DNA of 64,000 bases from Arthrobacter sp. Soc17.1.1.1 (GTDB lineage: Bacteria; Actinomycetota; Actinomycetes; Actinomycetales; Micrococcaceae). Below are positions 1 through 9,987 of the stretch, piece by piece. The stretch is from assembly GCF_036867195.1 (NCBI RefSeq), contig NZ_JBAJII010000001.1, positions 2,604,001-2,668,000 of the forward strand, in the 5' to 3' direction. The notes below the pieces were generated by a model that was not told the DNA's origin, ran no database searches, and worked only from the letters and a program-made list of their open reading frames with translations. The position numbers and the translations under genes are program-made. Position 1 is the stretch's first letter, and each line of letters starts with the position of its first letter.

Positions 1-216
1 CCAGTCGGACCCGACGTGCGTGAGGACCCCCGAGAGAAAGCGGCCGCCGGAGGTGGAGGCCCCGATCGGCAGGCCGACCTGACCGAGGAGCCGCTGCACC
101 AGCGTCAGGCGCGACTGCTCCACCCGGGTACGCTCCCTGATCTCGCTCTCCCGACCCGCGTCCAGCGCCGAGTGGAGCTGTGACTCCAGATCGGCGAAGA
201 GGGCTTCCCACCGCAT
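1..216 (-). CDS. Conserved actinobacterial small protein (C-terminus beyond window)
   Basis: Seventy-two codons are visible from an ATG at 216 and run off the left edge with no stop. The N-terminus reads MRWEALFADLESQLHSALD, followed by a charged helical stretch (GRESEIRERTRVEQ) and then a sequence beginning LPIGASTSGGRF. It looks like a soluble alpha-helical start leading into a beta-rich domain. I do not recognise a named family. It is divergent from the LysM gene and shares a 116-nt AT-richer intergenic region that carries a plausible promoter. The reading frame stays open and has the third-position GC bias of its neighbours, so it is very likely real. No function is assigned. Confidence 0.6.
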   Translation of the reverse strand, partial: MRWEALFADLESQLHSALDAGRESEIRERTRVEQSRLTLVQRLLGQVGLPIGASTSGGRFLSGVLTHVGSDW

Positions 217-279
217 GCCCCCAACGTAGGGGGCATGCGTCGGCTCGTCAATCACCATCAGAACGAACAGTTAGAAGCA

Positions 280-310
280 AGTATAGACAAACGAGGTTAA
301 ACAGCATCAA
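280..310 (-). promoter_or_regulatory. Candidate promoter of the leftmost gene
   Basis: On the minus strand a TTGATG element (310-305) lies 19 bp from TATACT (285-280). This would give a start near 273 and a leader of about 57 nt before the ATG at 216. The overlapping plus-strand hexamer TATAGA (282-287) could serve the divergent LysM gene, but no good -35 box accompanies it. This is a pattern match only. Confidence 0.33.
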
Positions 311-332
311 ACTGGTTCGTCTGAGAGGAGCG

Positions 333-1211
333 ATGATGAAGACTGCGGATGTCGTACACGCCGGCCTGATCCTGGCCTGCGGGGTGGTCATGGCAGCGGC
401 CGGGCAGATCCTGCTGCGCTCACCGCGGGCACTGGACATCGAGGGCGCCGTCGGCGCCTCGCTGTCGGTGCTCGGCATCGGGATCGTCGTCCTGTGGATG
501 CTTGCGCTCGTCCTGGCCCTCGTGGCCGAGCTGCTCCTGCGTCGCGGTTCGTCGTCCGCCGCGACGATCGCCCTGCGGTGCACGCCGGCGCTCATGCGCC
601 GACTCGCTGCCGCGCTGCTCGGGCTGAACCTCCTTGCGTTACCCGCGCTGGCTCAGGCCGCACCTGGCGCACCTGGCGGACCGGCCGGCAGCGTGGCGGT
701 TCCTGCCGCTGCCGACCCGCCCGCGACGCGGATCGGCGGCCTGGCAGTCGCCGGCATCTCCGCGGACGGCGCGTCGCACGGCGAGGACGCTGCATCCTCG
801 GGTTCGCCCTACTGGTCGCCCACGACCGTCTCCGGCGACCCCGGACCCCGGGCGTCGTCGCCCGGCGAGCCGGGTCTCGATGGACCGGGACGCGAAGAGC
901 CGGGACCCGGGCCGTCCGGCGCCCCGGCGTGCCCTGTGGCGCCCGCCCCGTCGGGATGGGAACCGGCGCCGATGCCCACCGGCGGCGGTCTTCTGGCGCG
1001 AGCCGGGACCAGGACGACGACCGGGTCCGCGGAGGTCGTCGTGGTCCCCGGTGATTCGCTGTGGTCCATCGTCGCCTCCTCCCTGGGCCCGCTCGCGACC
1101 GCAGCGGAGGTGGCGGACGCCTGGCCCGCCTGGTACGACGCGAACCGCACCGTCATCGGGGAGGACCCGTCCCTCGTGGTGCCGGGCCAGGTCCTGACGG
1201 CGCCGCCCTAG
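333..1211 (+). CDS. LysM peptidoglycan-binding domain membrane protein
   Basis: Predicted 292-residue envelope protein. Two hydrophobic helices (about residues 7-27 and 42-68) and a third (about 88-108) anchor it. A long Pro/Gly/Ser-rich linker follows, and the C-terminal 60 residues form a LysM-like module beginning VVVVPGDSLWSIVA and ending near VVPGQVLTAPP. LysM modules bind N-acetylglucosamine-containing glycan, so the tail probably contacts the cell wall. The frame is open further upstream, but the ATG at 333 (or the adjacent one at 336) follows GAGAGGAG at 323-330, so the start is placed there. It is co-directional with the Rv3235-family gene after a 230-nt gap. That gap holds only a short direct repeat (ggtcaccgcccg twice near 1238-1261) and no terminator that I can see. 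The substrate and partners are unknown. Confidence 0.8.
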   Translation: MMKTADVVHAGLILACGVVMAAAGQILLRSPRALDIEGAVGASLSVLGIGIVVLWMLALVLALVAELLLRRGSSSAATIALRCTPALMRRLAAALLGLNLLALPALAQAAPGAPGGPAGSVAVPAAADPPATRIGGLAVAGISADGASHGEDAASSGSPYWSPTTVSGDPGPRASSPGEPGLDGPGREEPGPGPSGAPACPVAPAPSGWEPAPMPTGGGLLARAGTRTTTGSAEVVVVPGDSLWSIVASSLGPLATAAEVADAWPAWYDANRTVIGEDPSLVVPGQVLTAPP

Positions 1212-1441
1212 ACCGCGGGAGCACCACCTCCCCGCCCGGTCACCGCCCGGTCACCGCCCGCACTCCGCCCGCACGACCGGACGGGACCATCACCGGACCG
1301 GCCTGCCGGCGGAACGGACGTCACGCCGCACGGGAGGACTCCCCCGGCAGCTCCTCCGTCGGCCCCGCCCACCCGTCGGCGCCACGCCCGCACGCACCGG
1401 CACCGACGCAATGAAGAACCGACGCCCAGCAAAGGACCAGC

Positions 1442-2020
1442 ATGCCTGTCATCACCCCGCTCGAGCGCACCACGGCCGAGCCGCCCGCCACGGCCGGCGG
1501 CGCGCCCCTCCCCCTCGTGTCGACCGCGGTCCGGCCGTCCGGCACAACGGCGGGCCCCATCACCGGGCGGCGGTCTCCCCCGGACCCCCTCCGGGATGAC
1601 ACGGAAGGCGCAGCGTCAGCGGGCTCACCCCCGCCCACACCGGCAGCCGATGACCCCGAGACCATCCGACGCATCTCGGGCATCGCCCGCTCGGTGGCCC
1701 AGGGCGCGCTCGAGGTACTGGCCGGAACCCGTCCCCTGCAGCAGCTGGCCCGCTGGCTCGATGCCGGGAACTACGAGCGGCTCCAGCTGCGCGCCAATCT
1801 GGTGCGCTGCATCCACGACGCGCCGACCGGCCGCAACGGCGGTGCGGTGTCGAGTGCGAACCGCCACGTCCTCGTCCGCTCCGCGCGGGTGTGCCCGGTC
1901 AGCCCCGGCGTCTACGAGGCGTCGGTGGTCGCCTATGACCGGAAACGCGTCCGCGCTGTCGCTCTTCGGATAGAGCGACAGCGCGGGGCGTGGCGGGTGA
2001 CCGCCCTGGAGATCGGCTGA
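1442..2020 (+). CDS. Rv3235-family protein (DUF6459-like)
   Basis: A 192-residue protein with a disordered Pro/Thr-rich first 60 residues, then a compact alpha/beta domain (about 68-192) starting DDPETIRRISGIARSVAQG and ending GAWRVTALEIG. The C-terminal half resembles the NTF2-like Rv3235 family, which in actinobacteria sits beside secA, as here. The ATG at 1442 is preceded by AAAGGACCAGC, a good ribosome binding site. The gene converges on secA with only 1 nt between the two stops, so any terminator must lie inside a coding region. The family role is not established. Proximity to secA suggests, without proving, a link to export or the envelope. Confidence 0.75.
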   Translation: MPVITPLERTTAEPPATAGGAPLPLVSTAVRPSGTTAGPITGRRSPPDPLRDDTEGAASAGSPPPTPAADDPETIRRISGIARSVAQGALEVLAGTRPLQQLARWLDAGNYERLQLRANLVRCIHDAPTGRNGGAVSSANRHVLVRSARVCPVSPGVYEASVVAYDRKRVRAVALRIERQRGAWRVTALEIG

Positions 2021-2021
2021 C

Positions 2022-4730
<2,709 letters not shown>

Positions 4731-4849
4731 TGGTATCTGCTCCCAATCTGATGCTGCCCAAAGATGGCCTGCCTAGTCTACGTGAGTGACGTCCGGAGCC
4801 CCGCTTTGGTTCCCTGGTGGGGACCGGCGTCGCCGCTCCACGTGTCCGC

Positions 4850-6073
4850 TCAGAGTAGCCTGCCGACCTGCACGGCGACTGCGGGCGCGAGGTTCCCACG
4901 GTCGGAGACGACGACGTCGGCCAGGCCCAGCCACTGCGCGAGGAGGCGCAGCTCGTCGGCGAGCTCGGCCGCGGTGTCCGCGGGGGCGCCCGGCTCGGCG
5001 TGGCAGGCCTGCACCAGCAGGCGGCCGGTGGCACGGTCGGCCTTGAGGTCCACACGGGCCACGATGGAGTCCCGCAGGAGGAAGGGCAACACGTAGTAGC
5101 CGTGGACCCGCCGCTCGGCCGGGGTGTAGATCTCGATGCGGTAGTGCACGCCGAAGAGCCTCTGCAGCCGGCTGCGGTCGAAGACGAGGGAGTCGAACGG
5201 GCTCAACAGGGCCCTGCCCCTGGCCTGCCGGGGAAGGGTCACGGCCGGATCGAGGTACCACGGCTCCGCGCCTCCGTCGACGGTCACCGCCTGCAGTGCG
5301 CCGGCGCTCACGAGTCCGTCGAGGGCGGCGCGTGTCTCGCGCACGGGCGTACGGAAGTAGTCGGCGACGGACCGGGCGGGCGCGACGCCGAGAGCACCCG
5401 CGGCGCGGCCGGCGAGGACCGTGAGGGCGTCGGTCCGGTCCGGCTCCTCGGCCGCGAGCGCGGCGTCGGGCAGCACCGCGGCGATGGGGGCGTACAGACG
5501 TTCGAACTGGGGCGTGCGGCCTGCCGACCCGATCTCGCCACGTGCGAAGAGGTCCTCCAGGACCCGCTTGGCCGCGGTCCACCGCCACCCCCAGCCTTCG
5601 TCGGGCCTCGCTGCCTCCCCGCCGACGCGTCGCTGGATCTCGGCGGCGGTCAGCGGCCCGCCGGAGGCGAGGATCTCGCCGATGCCCGCCTCGAGCGGGC
5701 CACGGACCTCCGCGGGGACGCTGGTGGCGCCCATCCAGGTCCGTCGTTGCCAGACCCGCAGGTGCGGGAACAGCTCGGGCGGGATGAGGCTCGCCTCGTG
5801 GGCCCAGTACTCGACGAGCCTGCGCGGACCCCGGGAGTACAGGGCGTCGAGGTCGGCCGGCGCGTAGGAGCCGAGGCGCGAGAACAGGGGCAGGTAGTGG
5901 GAGCGTACGAGCACGTTGACGGAATCCACCTGGAGCACCTGCAGGCGCTGCGCGGCCGTATTGACGGCCCGGCGCGACGACGGAGCGGCGATGCGCGGCC
6001 GGTGGAGGCCCTGGGCGGCGAGGAGGATGCGCCTGGCCTGCGCGGTGGTGAGGTTCGGCATGGTCTCCTGCAC
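4850..6073 (-). CDS. Winged-helix DNA glycosylase of the YcaQ/AlkX family
   Basis: A 407-residue HTH_42 (YcaQ-like) protein. Early in the protein TTAQARRILLAAQGL is followed by the family signature VLQVDSVNVLVRSHYLPLF (about residues 47-65). In this family the QxQ or QxD motif is catalytic. QVD here resembles the AlkX branch, whose E. coli member unhooks DNA interstrand crosslinks, rather than the QxQ AlkZ branch. DALYSRGPRRLVEYWAHEA and a C-terminal winged-helix region are also typical. The GTG at 6073 is preceded by GGAGG at spacing 7. An internal ATG at 6061 is possible but has poorer spacing. The ribosome binding site lies inside a 13-bp hairpin (6076-6106). The role is inferred from family motifs, and the activity of actinobacterial members may differ. 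Confidence 0.85.
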   Translation of the reverse strand: MQETMPNLTTAQARRILLAAQGLHRPRIAAPSSRRAVNTAAQRLQVLQVDSVNVLVRSHYLPLFSRLGSYAPADLDALYSRGPRRLVEYWAHEASLIPPELFPHLRVWQRRTWMGATSVPAEVRGPLEAGIGEILASGGPLTAAEIQRRVGGEAARPDEGWGWRWTAAKRVLEDLFARGEIGSAGRTPQFERLYAPIAAVLPDAALAAEEPDRTDALTVLAGRAAGALGVAPARSVADYFRTPVRETRAALDGLVSAGALQAVTVDGGAEPWYLDPAVTLPRQARGRALLSPFDSLVFDRSRLQRLFGVHYRIEIYTPAERRVHGYYVLPFLLRDSIVARVDLKADRATGRLLVQACHAEPGAPADTAAELADELRLLAQWLGLADVVVSDRGNLAPAVAVQVGRLL

Positions 6074-6075
6074 GG

Positions 6076-6106
6076 CACTGCCTCCGCGCGGAGCGCGGAG
6101 GCAGTG
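6076..6106 (-). promoter_or_regulatory. 13-bp hairpin covering the AlkX-like gene's ribosome binding site
   Basis: Positions 6076-6088 and 6094-6106 are perfect 13-nt inverted repeats with a 5-nt loop. Read on the minus strand, the 3' arm contains GGAGG (6085-6081), the only good Shine-Dalgarno for the GTG at 6073. It could act as the hpf terminator, since it lies 47 nt past the hpf stop, although no U-tract follows. It could also mask the start of the next gene, or do both. Confidence 0.6.
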
Positions 6107-6152
6107 GATCGGACGTCGGGACGCGCCGGGCGCGCCCTGTCGGCGGTGGCGC

Positions 6153-6887
6153 CTAGGCGGAGGCGGTTTCCTTGGCCCGGTAGGCGAGGAGTTCCTCCTG
6201 GGGCTCCTCGGTTCCTTCGGCGCACTTCGAATCCAGCGTGATGACGCCGTAGGTCCAGCCCTGCCGCCGGTACACCACCGAGGGCGCTCCGGTCGCGGAG
6301 TCGACGAAGAGGTAGAAGTCGTGGCCGACGAGCTCCATGTTGTCGACGGCGTCGTCCAGGGTCATCGGGATGCCGGAGAAGACCTTGCGGCGGATCAGCA
6401 CGGGAGAATCGCCCGCGGGCACGTCGTCCGGCGAGGAGTACGCGTCGGTGTCCTCCGGCTGCGGGACGGGCTCGGTGGCCGTCGGCTCGATGGTCGGTGT
6501 CTCGAGGTAGATGGGCTGGGTGGGATCGGCGGGTTCGAGGTCCGCCGTGGCGACCCTCACGGCCACCGGTGTGTGCCGGCCGTGGTGGACCTTCCGTCGG
6601 TCCCGGGCGCGGCGCAGGCGCTCGAGGAGTTTCGCGTAGGCGAGGTCGAACGCTGCGAACTTGTCGGCCGCGGAGGCCTCCGCCCGGACGACTGGGCCCC
6701 TGCAGAGGACCGTGAGCTCGACCGTGAGGGAGGTGTCTGCCATGCGCGCGCTGGGCTCCTTGGTGATCTTCGCGTCCACGCGCTGCACCTTGTCGCCGAG
6801 CTGCTCTATCTTGTCGATCCTCTCCGTCGCGTACTCACGGAAACGGTCGGATACCGCCAGGTTTCGACCATTGATGACAAATTCCAT
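6153..6887 (-). CDS. hpf: Long-form ribosome hibernation promoting factor
   Basis: A 244-residue long HPF that dimerises 70S ribosomes into inactive 100S particles under starvation. The N-terminal S30AE domain (about 1-105) starts MEFVINGRNLAVSDRFREYA. A Pro/Thr/acidic linker covers about 125-175. The C-terminal dimerisation domain contains VIRRKVFSGIPMTLDDA-type sequence (seen as LIRRKVFSGIPM), HDFYLFVD and a final GWTYGVITL. The frame is open 33 codons further upstream. The ATG at 6887 has GGAGGG with 5-nt spacing and gives the canonical N-terminus, so it is chosen. It follows comF after 105 nt, and that leader contains a 9-bp inverted repeat. The neighbouring secA, comF and mtrAB order is the classic actinobacterial arrangement. 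Confidence 0.95.
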   Translation of the reverse strand: MEFVINGRNLAVSDRFREYATERIDKIEQLGDKVQRVDAKITKEPSARMADTSLTVELTVLCRGPVVRAEASAADKFAAFDLAYAKLLERLRRARDRRKVHHGRHTPVAVRVATADLEPADPTQPIYLETPTIEPTATEPVPQPEDTDAYSSPDDVPAGDSPVLIRRKVFSGIPMTLDDAVDNMELVGHDFYLFVDSATGAPSVVYRRQGWTYGVITLDSKCAEGTEEPQEELLAYRAKETASA

Positions 6888-6948
6888 GGTGCCCTCCACA
6901 TCGCTAGGTGACACGACGACGGCCGAGGCATTGAGCAGAGCCGCCGCC

Positions 6949-6979
6949 GACGGGTACGGACCATCACTGGGTACCCGTC
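6949..6979 (-). promoter_or_regulatory. Inverted repeat in the hpf leader
   Basis: gacgggtac (6949-6957) and gtacccgtc (6971-6979) are exact 9-nt inverted repeats around a 13-nt loop, 62 nt before the hpf ATG. They could be a regulator site or an RNA hairpin. No protein family can be named. Confidence 0.3.
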
Positions 6980-6992
6980 TCATCACGGTAGT

Positions 6993-8141
6993 TCACGTCC
7001 CTCCTTTATTCACCCATCGACGCTCAGGAAGTTCCGGTGGCCCGCCGGGCATCTGATGGGCACTGCTCCCGGGCTCGGGGTCGCGTGCCGAGGGCGACGA
7101 TGTCGCCGCCATGACGACCGCTCCGAGCACCCGCGCGCCGGCGGCCGTCAGGACGCGGTGCGCCTCGCCGATCGTCGCGCCGGTCGTCAGGACGTCGTCC
7201 ACGATGAGGCAGTCCCTGTCGGCCAGCACGTGGCGGGGACGTCCGGTCACGCTCATGGAGTCCTGGACGCCGGCTCGCCGTCGACGTCGGCCGAGGCCCT
7301 TCTGGCCCCCGCGCAGACCGGCCCACGCCACCGATGCGGAGCCGACGAGCGAGGGCACCCCGCCCCGCTGCAGGGCGGTCAGCAACCGCCGTACCGGCGG
7401 GATCTGCCGGATGGCCGGGGCGAGGACCGTTCCCGCGGGCAGCCCTCCCGCCCGGTCGAGGCGGGACAGGAGCAGCATCAGGGGGTCATAGCCGCGCCGA
7501 CGGCGCGACGAGGCCCGCGTGGGCACGGGCACCAGCAGCACGGGACGGGGCGGGGACGCCGGGGACGCTGCGGACACCGGGGATGCCGGGGCCACCGGGG
7601 ACGCCCGGGTGCCGACGGCGGCGTGCAGCACCCCGCCCAGGGCTGCTGCGACGGGCGCCGCGAGGTCGACATGCCCGTGGTTCTTGAACGCCAGCAGGAC
7701 CACCGAGACGGTGCGGCCGTACCGGCCAGCGGCGAGGACGGGCAACGGACCGAAGGCGGATGCGGACGGGCCCGGCGGGTGCCGGCCGCGCACCGCCTCC
7801 TCCCGTGCCGGCGGAACGAGGCCCGGGATGAGGCCCGGCACGAGGCCGGGGATGGCGGGCAGTCGGCCGGGCAGTCCGACGTCGGGCAGGGATTCGGCGC
7901 CCTCCTCGGCGCGGAAGGGCCGCATGGTGGCCCGGCGGAACTCACCGAGGCACCGGGTGCACAGCGAGGTGTCCCATGTACCGCACACCGCGCACGACGA
8001 CGGCAGGACGAGGGCGGCGAAGGCGGAGAGGGCGCGGGCCGTGCGCTGATAAGCACGGCAGAAGACGATCCGGTCGAGGACGCGGGCGACGGAGGCGCCG
8101 ACGGCAGGAGCGGGGGAAGGATCCGGGAGGGGAGCGCGCAT
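6993..8141 (-). CDS. comF: ComF-family phosphoribosyltransferase-like protein
   Basis: A 382-residue protein, long for this family (usually about 220-260). After an N-terminal hydrophobic stretch, a four-cysteine zinc-ribbon (CAVCGTWDTSLCTRC, about residues 53-67) is followed by an expanded Pro-rich insert. The phosphoribosyltransferase fold then carries the PRPP-loop signature DCLIVDDVLTTGATIGEAH near residue 310. ComF supports DNA uptake in competent bacteria, but the actinobacterial homologue's role is not settled. The insert contains a 12-bp periodic repeat (7815-7862) encoding PGLVPGLIPGLVP, and another region rich in SPASP. The ATG at 8141 is used; I see no strong ribosome binding site. 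The gene lies downstream of lpqB with a 61-nt gap. Confidence 0.88.
   Translation of the reverse strand: MRAPLPDPSPAPAVGASVARVLDRIVFCRAYQRTARALSAFAALVLPSSCAVCGTWDTSLCTRCLGEFRRATMRPFRAEEGAESLPDVGLPGRLPAIPGLVPGLIPGLVPPAREEAVRGRHPPGPSASAFGPLPVLAAGRYGRTVSVVLLAFKNHGHVDLAAPVAAALGGVLHAAVGTRASPVAPASPVSAASPASPPRPVLLVPVPTRASSRRRRGYDPLMLLLSRLDRAGGLPAGTVLAPAIRQIPPVRRLLTALQRGGVPSLVGSASVAWAGLRGGQKGLGRRRRRAGVQDSMSVTGRPRHVLADRDCLIVDDVLTTGATIGEAHRVLTAAGARVLGAVVMAATSSPSARDPEPGSSAHQMPGGPPELPERRWVNKGGT
7815..7862. repeat. 12-bp imperfect tandem repeat inside comF
   Basis: Four successive 12-mers of the type gaggcccgg(g/c)a. The first three are close and the last is diverged. They encode Gly-Leu/Ile-Val/Ile-Pro units in the ComF linker. 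The period is a multiple of three, so gain or loss keeps the frame. Confidence 0.6.
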
Positions 8142-8202
8142 GCCTCCAGCGCATCACGCCGGCAGCGGGCGCGCCCCCGCGCGAGCGGCTATGTGGGTAC
8201 GC

Positions 8203-9987
8203 CTAGCCGGGGAAGGCCGGGTCGCTGACATCGAGCTGCTCGTCCACCCAGCTGTTGCCGATCCGCCGGTACAGCGTGTCGCCGGCCTGCGCGTAGAGGG
8301 TGTCCTCCGCGTCGGATCCTGCGCTGATGGCGCGGACGCCGACGAGGGCCGCCATGGTCTCCTGTTCGCCGTCGAGCTGCAAGATGACGGGCGCGGCCTC
8401 CGTGTCGGCTCCGAGGGACGACGCCACGATGGTGCTCTGACCGGCCCAGGCGGCCGTGTCGATGTCGCCGGGCAGGGGCAGCGTCAGCGGCGTGGTGAGC
8501 GTCTGCGGCGTGCCGTCGGGGGATCGGGTGATGCCGGCGACCAGCAGTTCGCTCGTCCCGCCGCGGTCCGCGACGATCAGGGCCCGCGATCCGTCGCGCG
8601 AGACCCGCAGTTCGTCGACCCTCCGGTCGCCGAGCCAGCCCGCCGCGAGGACGGTCGCGTTCGCCTCCGTCCCGCCCGGCGGGACGGCGAGGACGGAGCT
8701 GCGCCCTCCTTCGGACCTGCTGGTCCAGACCCAGTTCTCCGGGTCGAAGGACGGCCGGGTCAGGGCGGTGCCCTTCACCACCTCACGGGCCTCGCTGCCC
8801 GGCGCGGTGACGAAGAGGGTGGTCCTGTCCCCGTTCATGAAGGCATAGGCGCTCCCCGACACCGAGGCGGCCGGGGTGCGTGGCTGCAGGGCGGCCACGC
8901 TCGGCATGCCGTCGATCGGGACGGTGGCCCCGTTGCGCACCCGCACCACCTCCCCGCCCGCGACGGCCACCTGCTCTCCCCCGACGTCGGGGGCCAGCTC
9001 GGGCACCACGAGCTCGGGTGCGTCCTCACCGAGTTCGATCGGCTGACCGCTGATCATCTCCACGGTGGTGACGTCGTTCAGCCCGAGCAGGTTCTCTTGG
9101 AGCTGCTGGTTCATCTGCTGCAGGCCGAGGCTCGTGGCGTCCTCGAGGACCTCGGAGGAGAACTCGACGGACGCCGTACCGGAGGTGATGGGCACCGAGT
9201 CACGGGCCAGCGTCACCCCCTCCGGGAAGGCACTGGTGACGGAACCCTGCAGGTAGGGCGCCGGACCGGCGAGCATGGCGCTGACGATCCTGGCCGTCAC
9301 CCCGGTCCTGCGCACGAACCACCGCGCATCGGGCACCCAGTAGCGGAAGTTGCTGCTGTAGAAGTAGAGGTTGTGCGAGATCAGGAGGTCCCGGGCACTG
9401 CTCTGGGCGAGCATGATGCCGTCGGGGATCTCGTCGATCCGCCATTCCCCCGCCACCTGCACCATGCGGACTCCGAGCGTCTCGGACGCGGGAACCGCAC
9501 TGTTGGTCCGCAGGCCCCTGGAGTCGACGGTCCCGGTCGTCTCCAGCTGGATCTGGTAGACCCCCTCGGTCTCCCGCTTCTCCACGCGCGGGTCGGACCT
9601 GAACAGGACGATCCGTTCTTCCGGCTTCCAGGTCTTCGCCAGTTCGGTGCTCAGGAACTGGCGTGCCACGCTGTACCCGTCGCCGGCACCCGTCCCGGCC
9701 GTGATGAAGTCCCGCAGGATCCGCTCGGGGGTCGCGCCCGGCGCCGGTCCCTCGGGGTCGAAGGCGGGCGCCACCGCGTCGACCTCAGCCTCCGCGGCCG
9801 GGATCACCCCGACCGGTCCCCGCGTGGGGATCGCCGAACAGGCGGTGAGGACCACGAGGCATGCCACCAGCAGCGCAGCGAGGACCGCCCGTGGCGTCCT
9901 TGCGGCCGACCGGTCGGCGGTCCGGGCGCGGCTTGTCGTCCTACTGCGTCGCACTGCTCTCCCTCGTGGTGATCCCCTGGTTGCCAT
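8203..9987 (-). CDS. lpqB: MtrAB-associated lipoprotein LpqB
   Basis: A secreted lipoprotein of about 594 residues that modulates the MtrB sensor at the outer face of the membrane. The N-terminus is Arg-rich, followed by a hydrophobic h-region and lipobox LTAC (mature Cys then SAIPTRGPVG). The next region contains a GerMN-type domain (from about residue 200), and the C-terminal half is a beta-propeller-like LpqB domain. The ATG at 9987 follows ACGAGGACC. A GTG at 9954 with GAGGGAG upstream would give a more usual signal peptide and is an equally good start. Either start overlaps the end of mtrB, so translation is coupled. The mtrA-mtrB-lpqB order is strictly conserved in actinobacteria, which supports the assignment. 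Confidence 0.95.
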   Translation of the reverse strand: MATRGSPRGRAVRRSRTTSRARTADRSAARTPRAVLAALLVACLVVLTACSAIPTRGPVGVIPAAEAEVDAVAPAFDPEGPAPGATPERILRDFITAGTGAGDGYSVARQFLSTELAKTWKPEERIVLFRSDPRVEKRETEGVYQIQLETTGTVDSRGLRTNSAVPASETLGVRMVQVAGEWRIDEIPDGIMLAQSSARDLLISHNLYFYSSNFRYWVPDARWFVRRTGVTARIVSAMLAGPAPYLQGSVTSAFPEGVTLARDSVPITSGTASVEFSSEVLEDATSLGLQQMNQQLQENLLGLNDVTTVEMISGQPIELGEDAPELVVPELAPDVGGEQVAVAGGEVVRVRNGATVPIDGMPSVAALQPRTPAASVSGSAYAFMNGDRTTLFVTAPGSEAREVVKGTALTRPSFDPENWVWTSRSEGGRSSVLAVPPGGTEANATVLAAGWLGDRRVDELRVSRDGSRALIVADRGGTSELLVAGITRSPDGTPQTLTTPLTLPLPGDIDTAAWAGQSTIVASSLGADTEAAPVILQLDGEQETMAALVGVRAISAGSDAEDTLYAQAGDTLYRRIGNSWVDEQLDVSDPAFPG

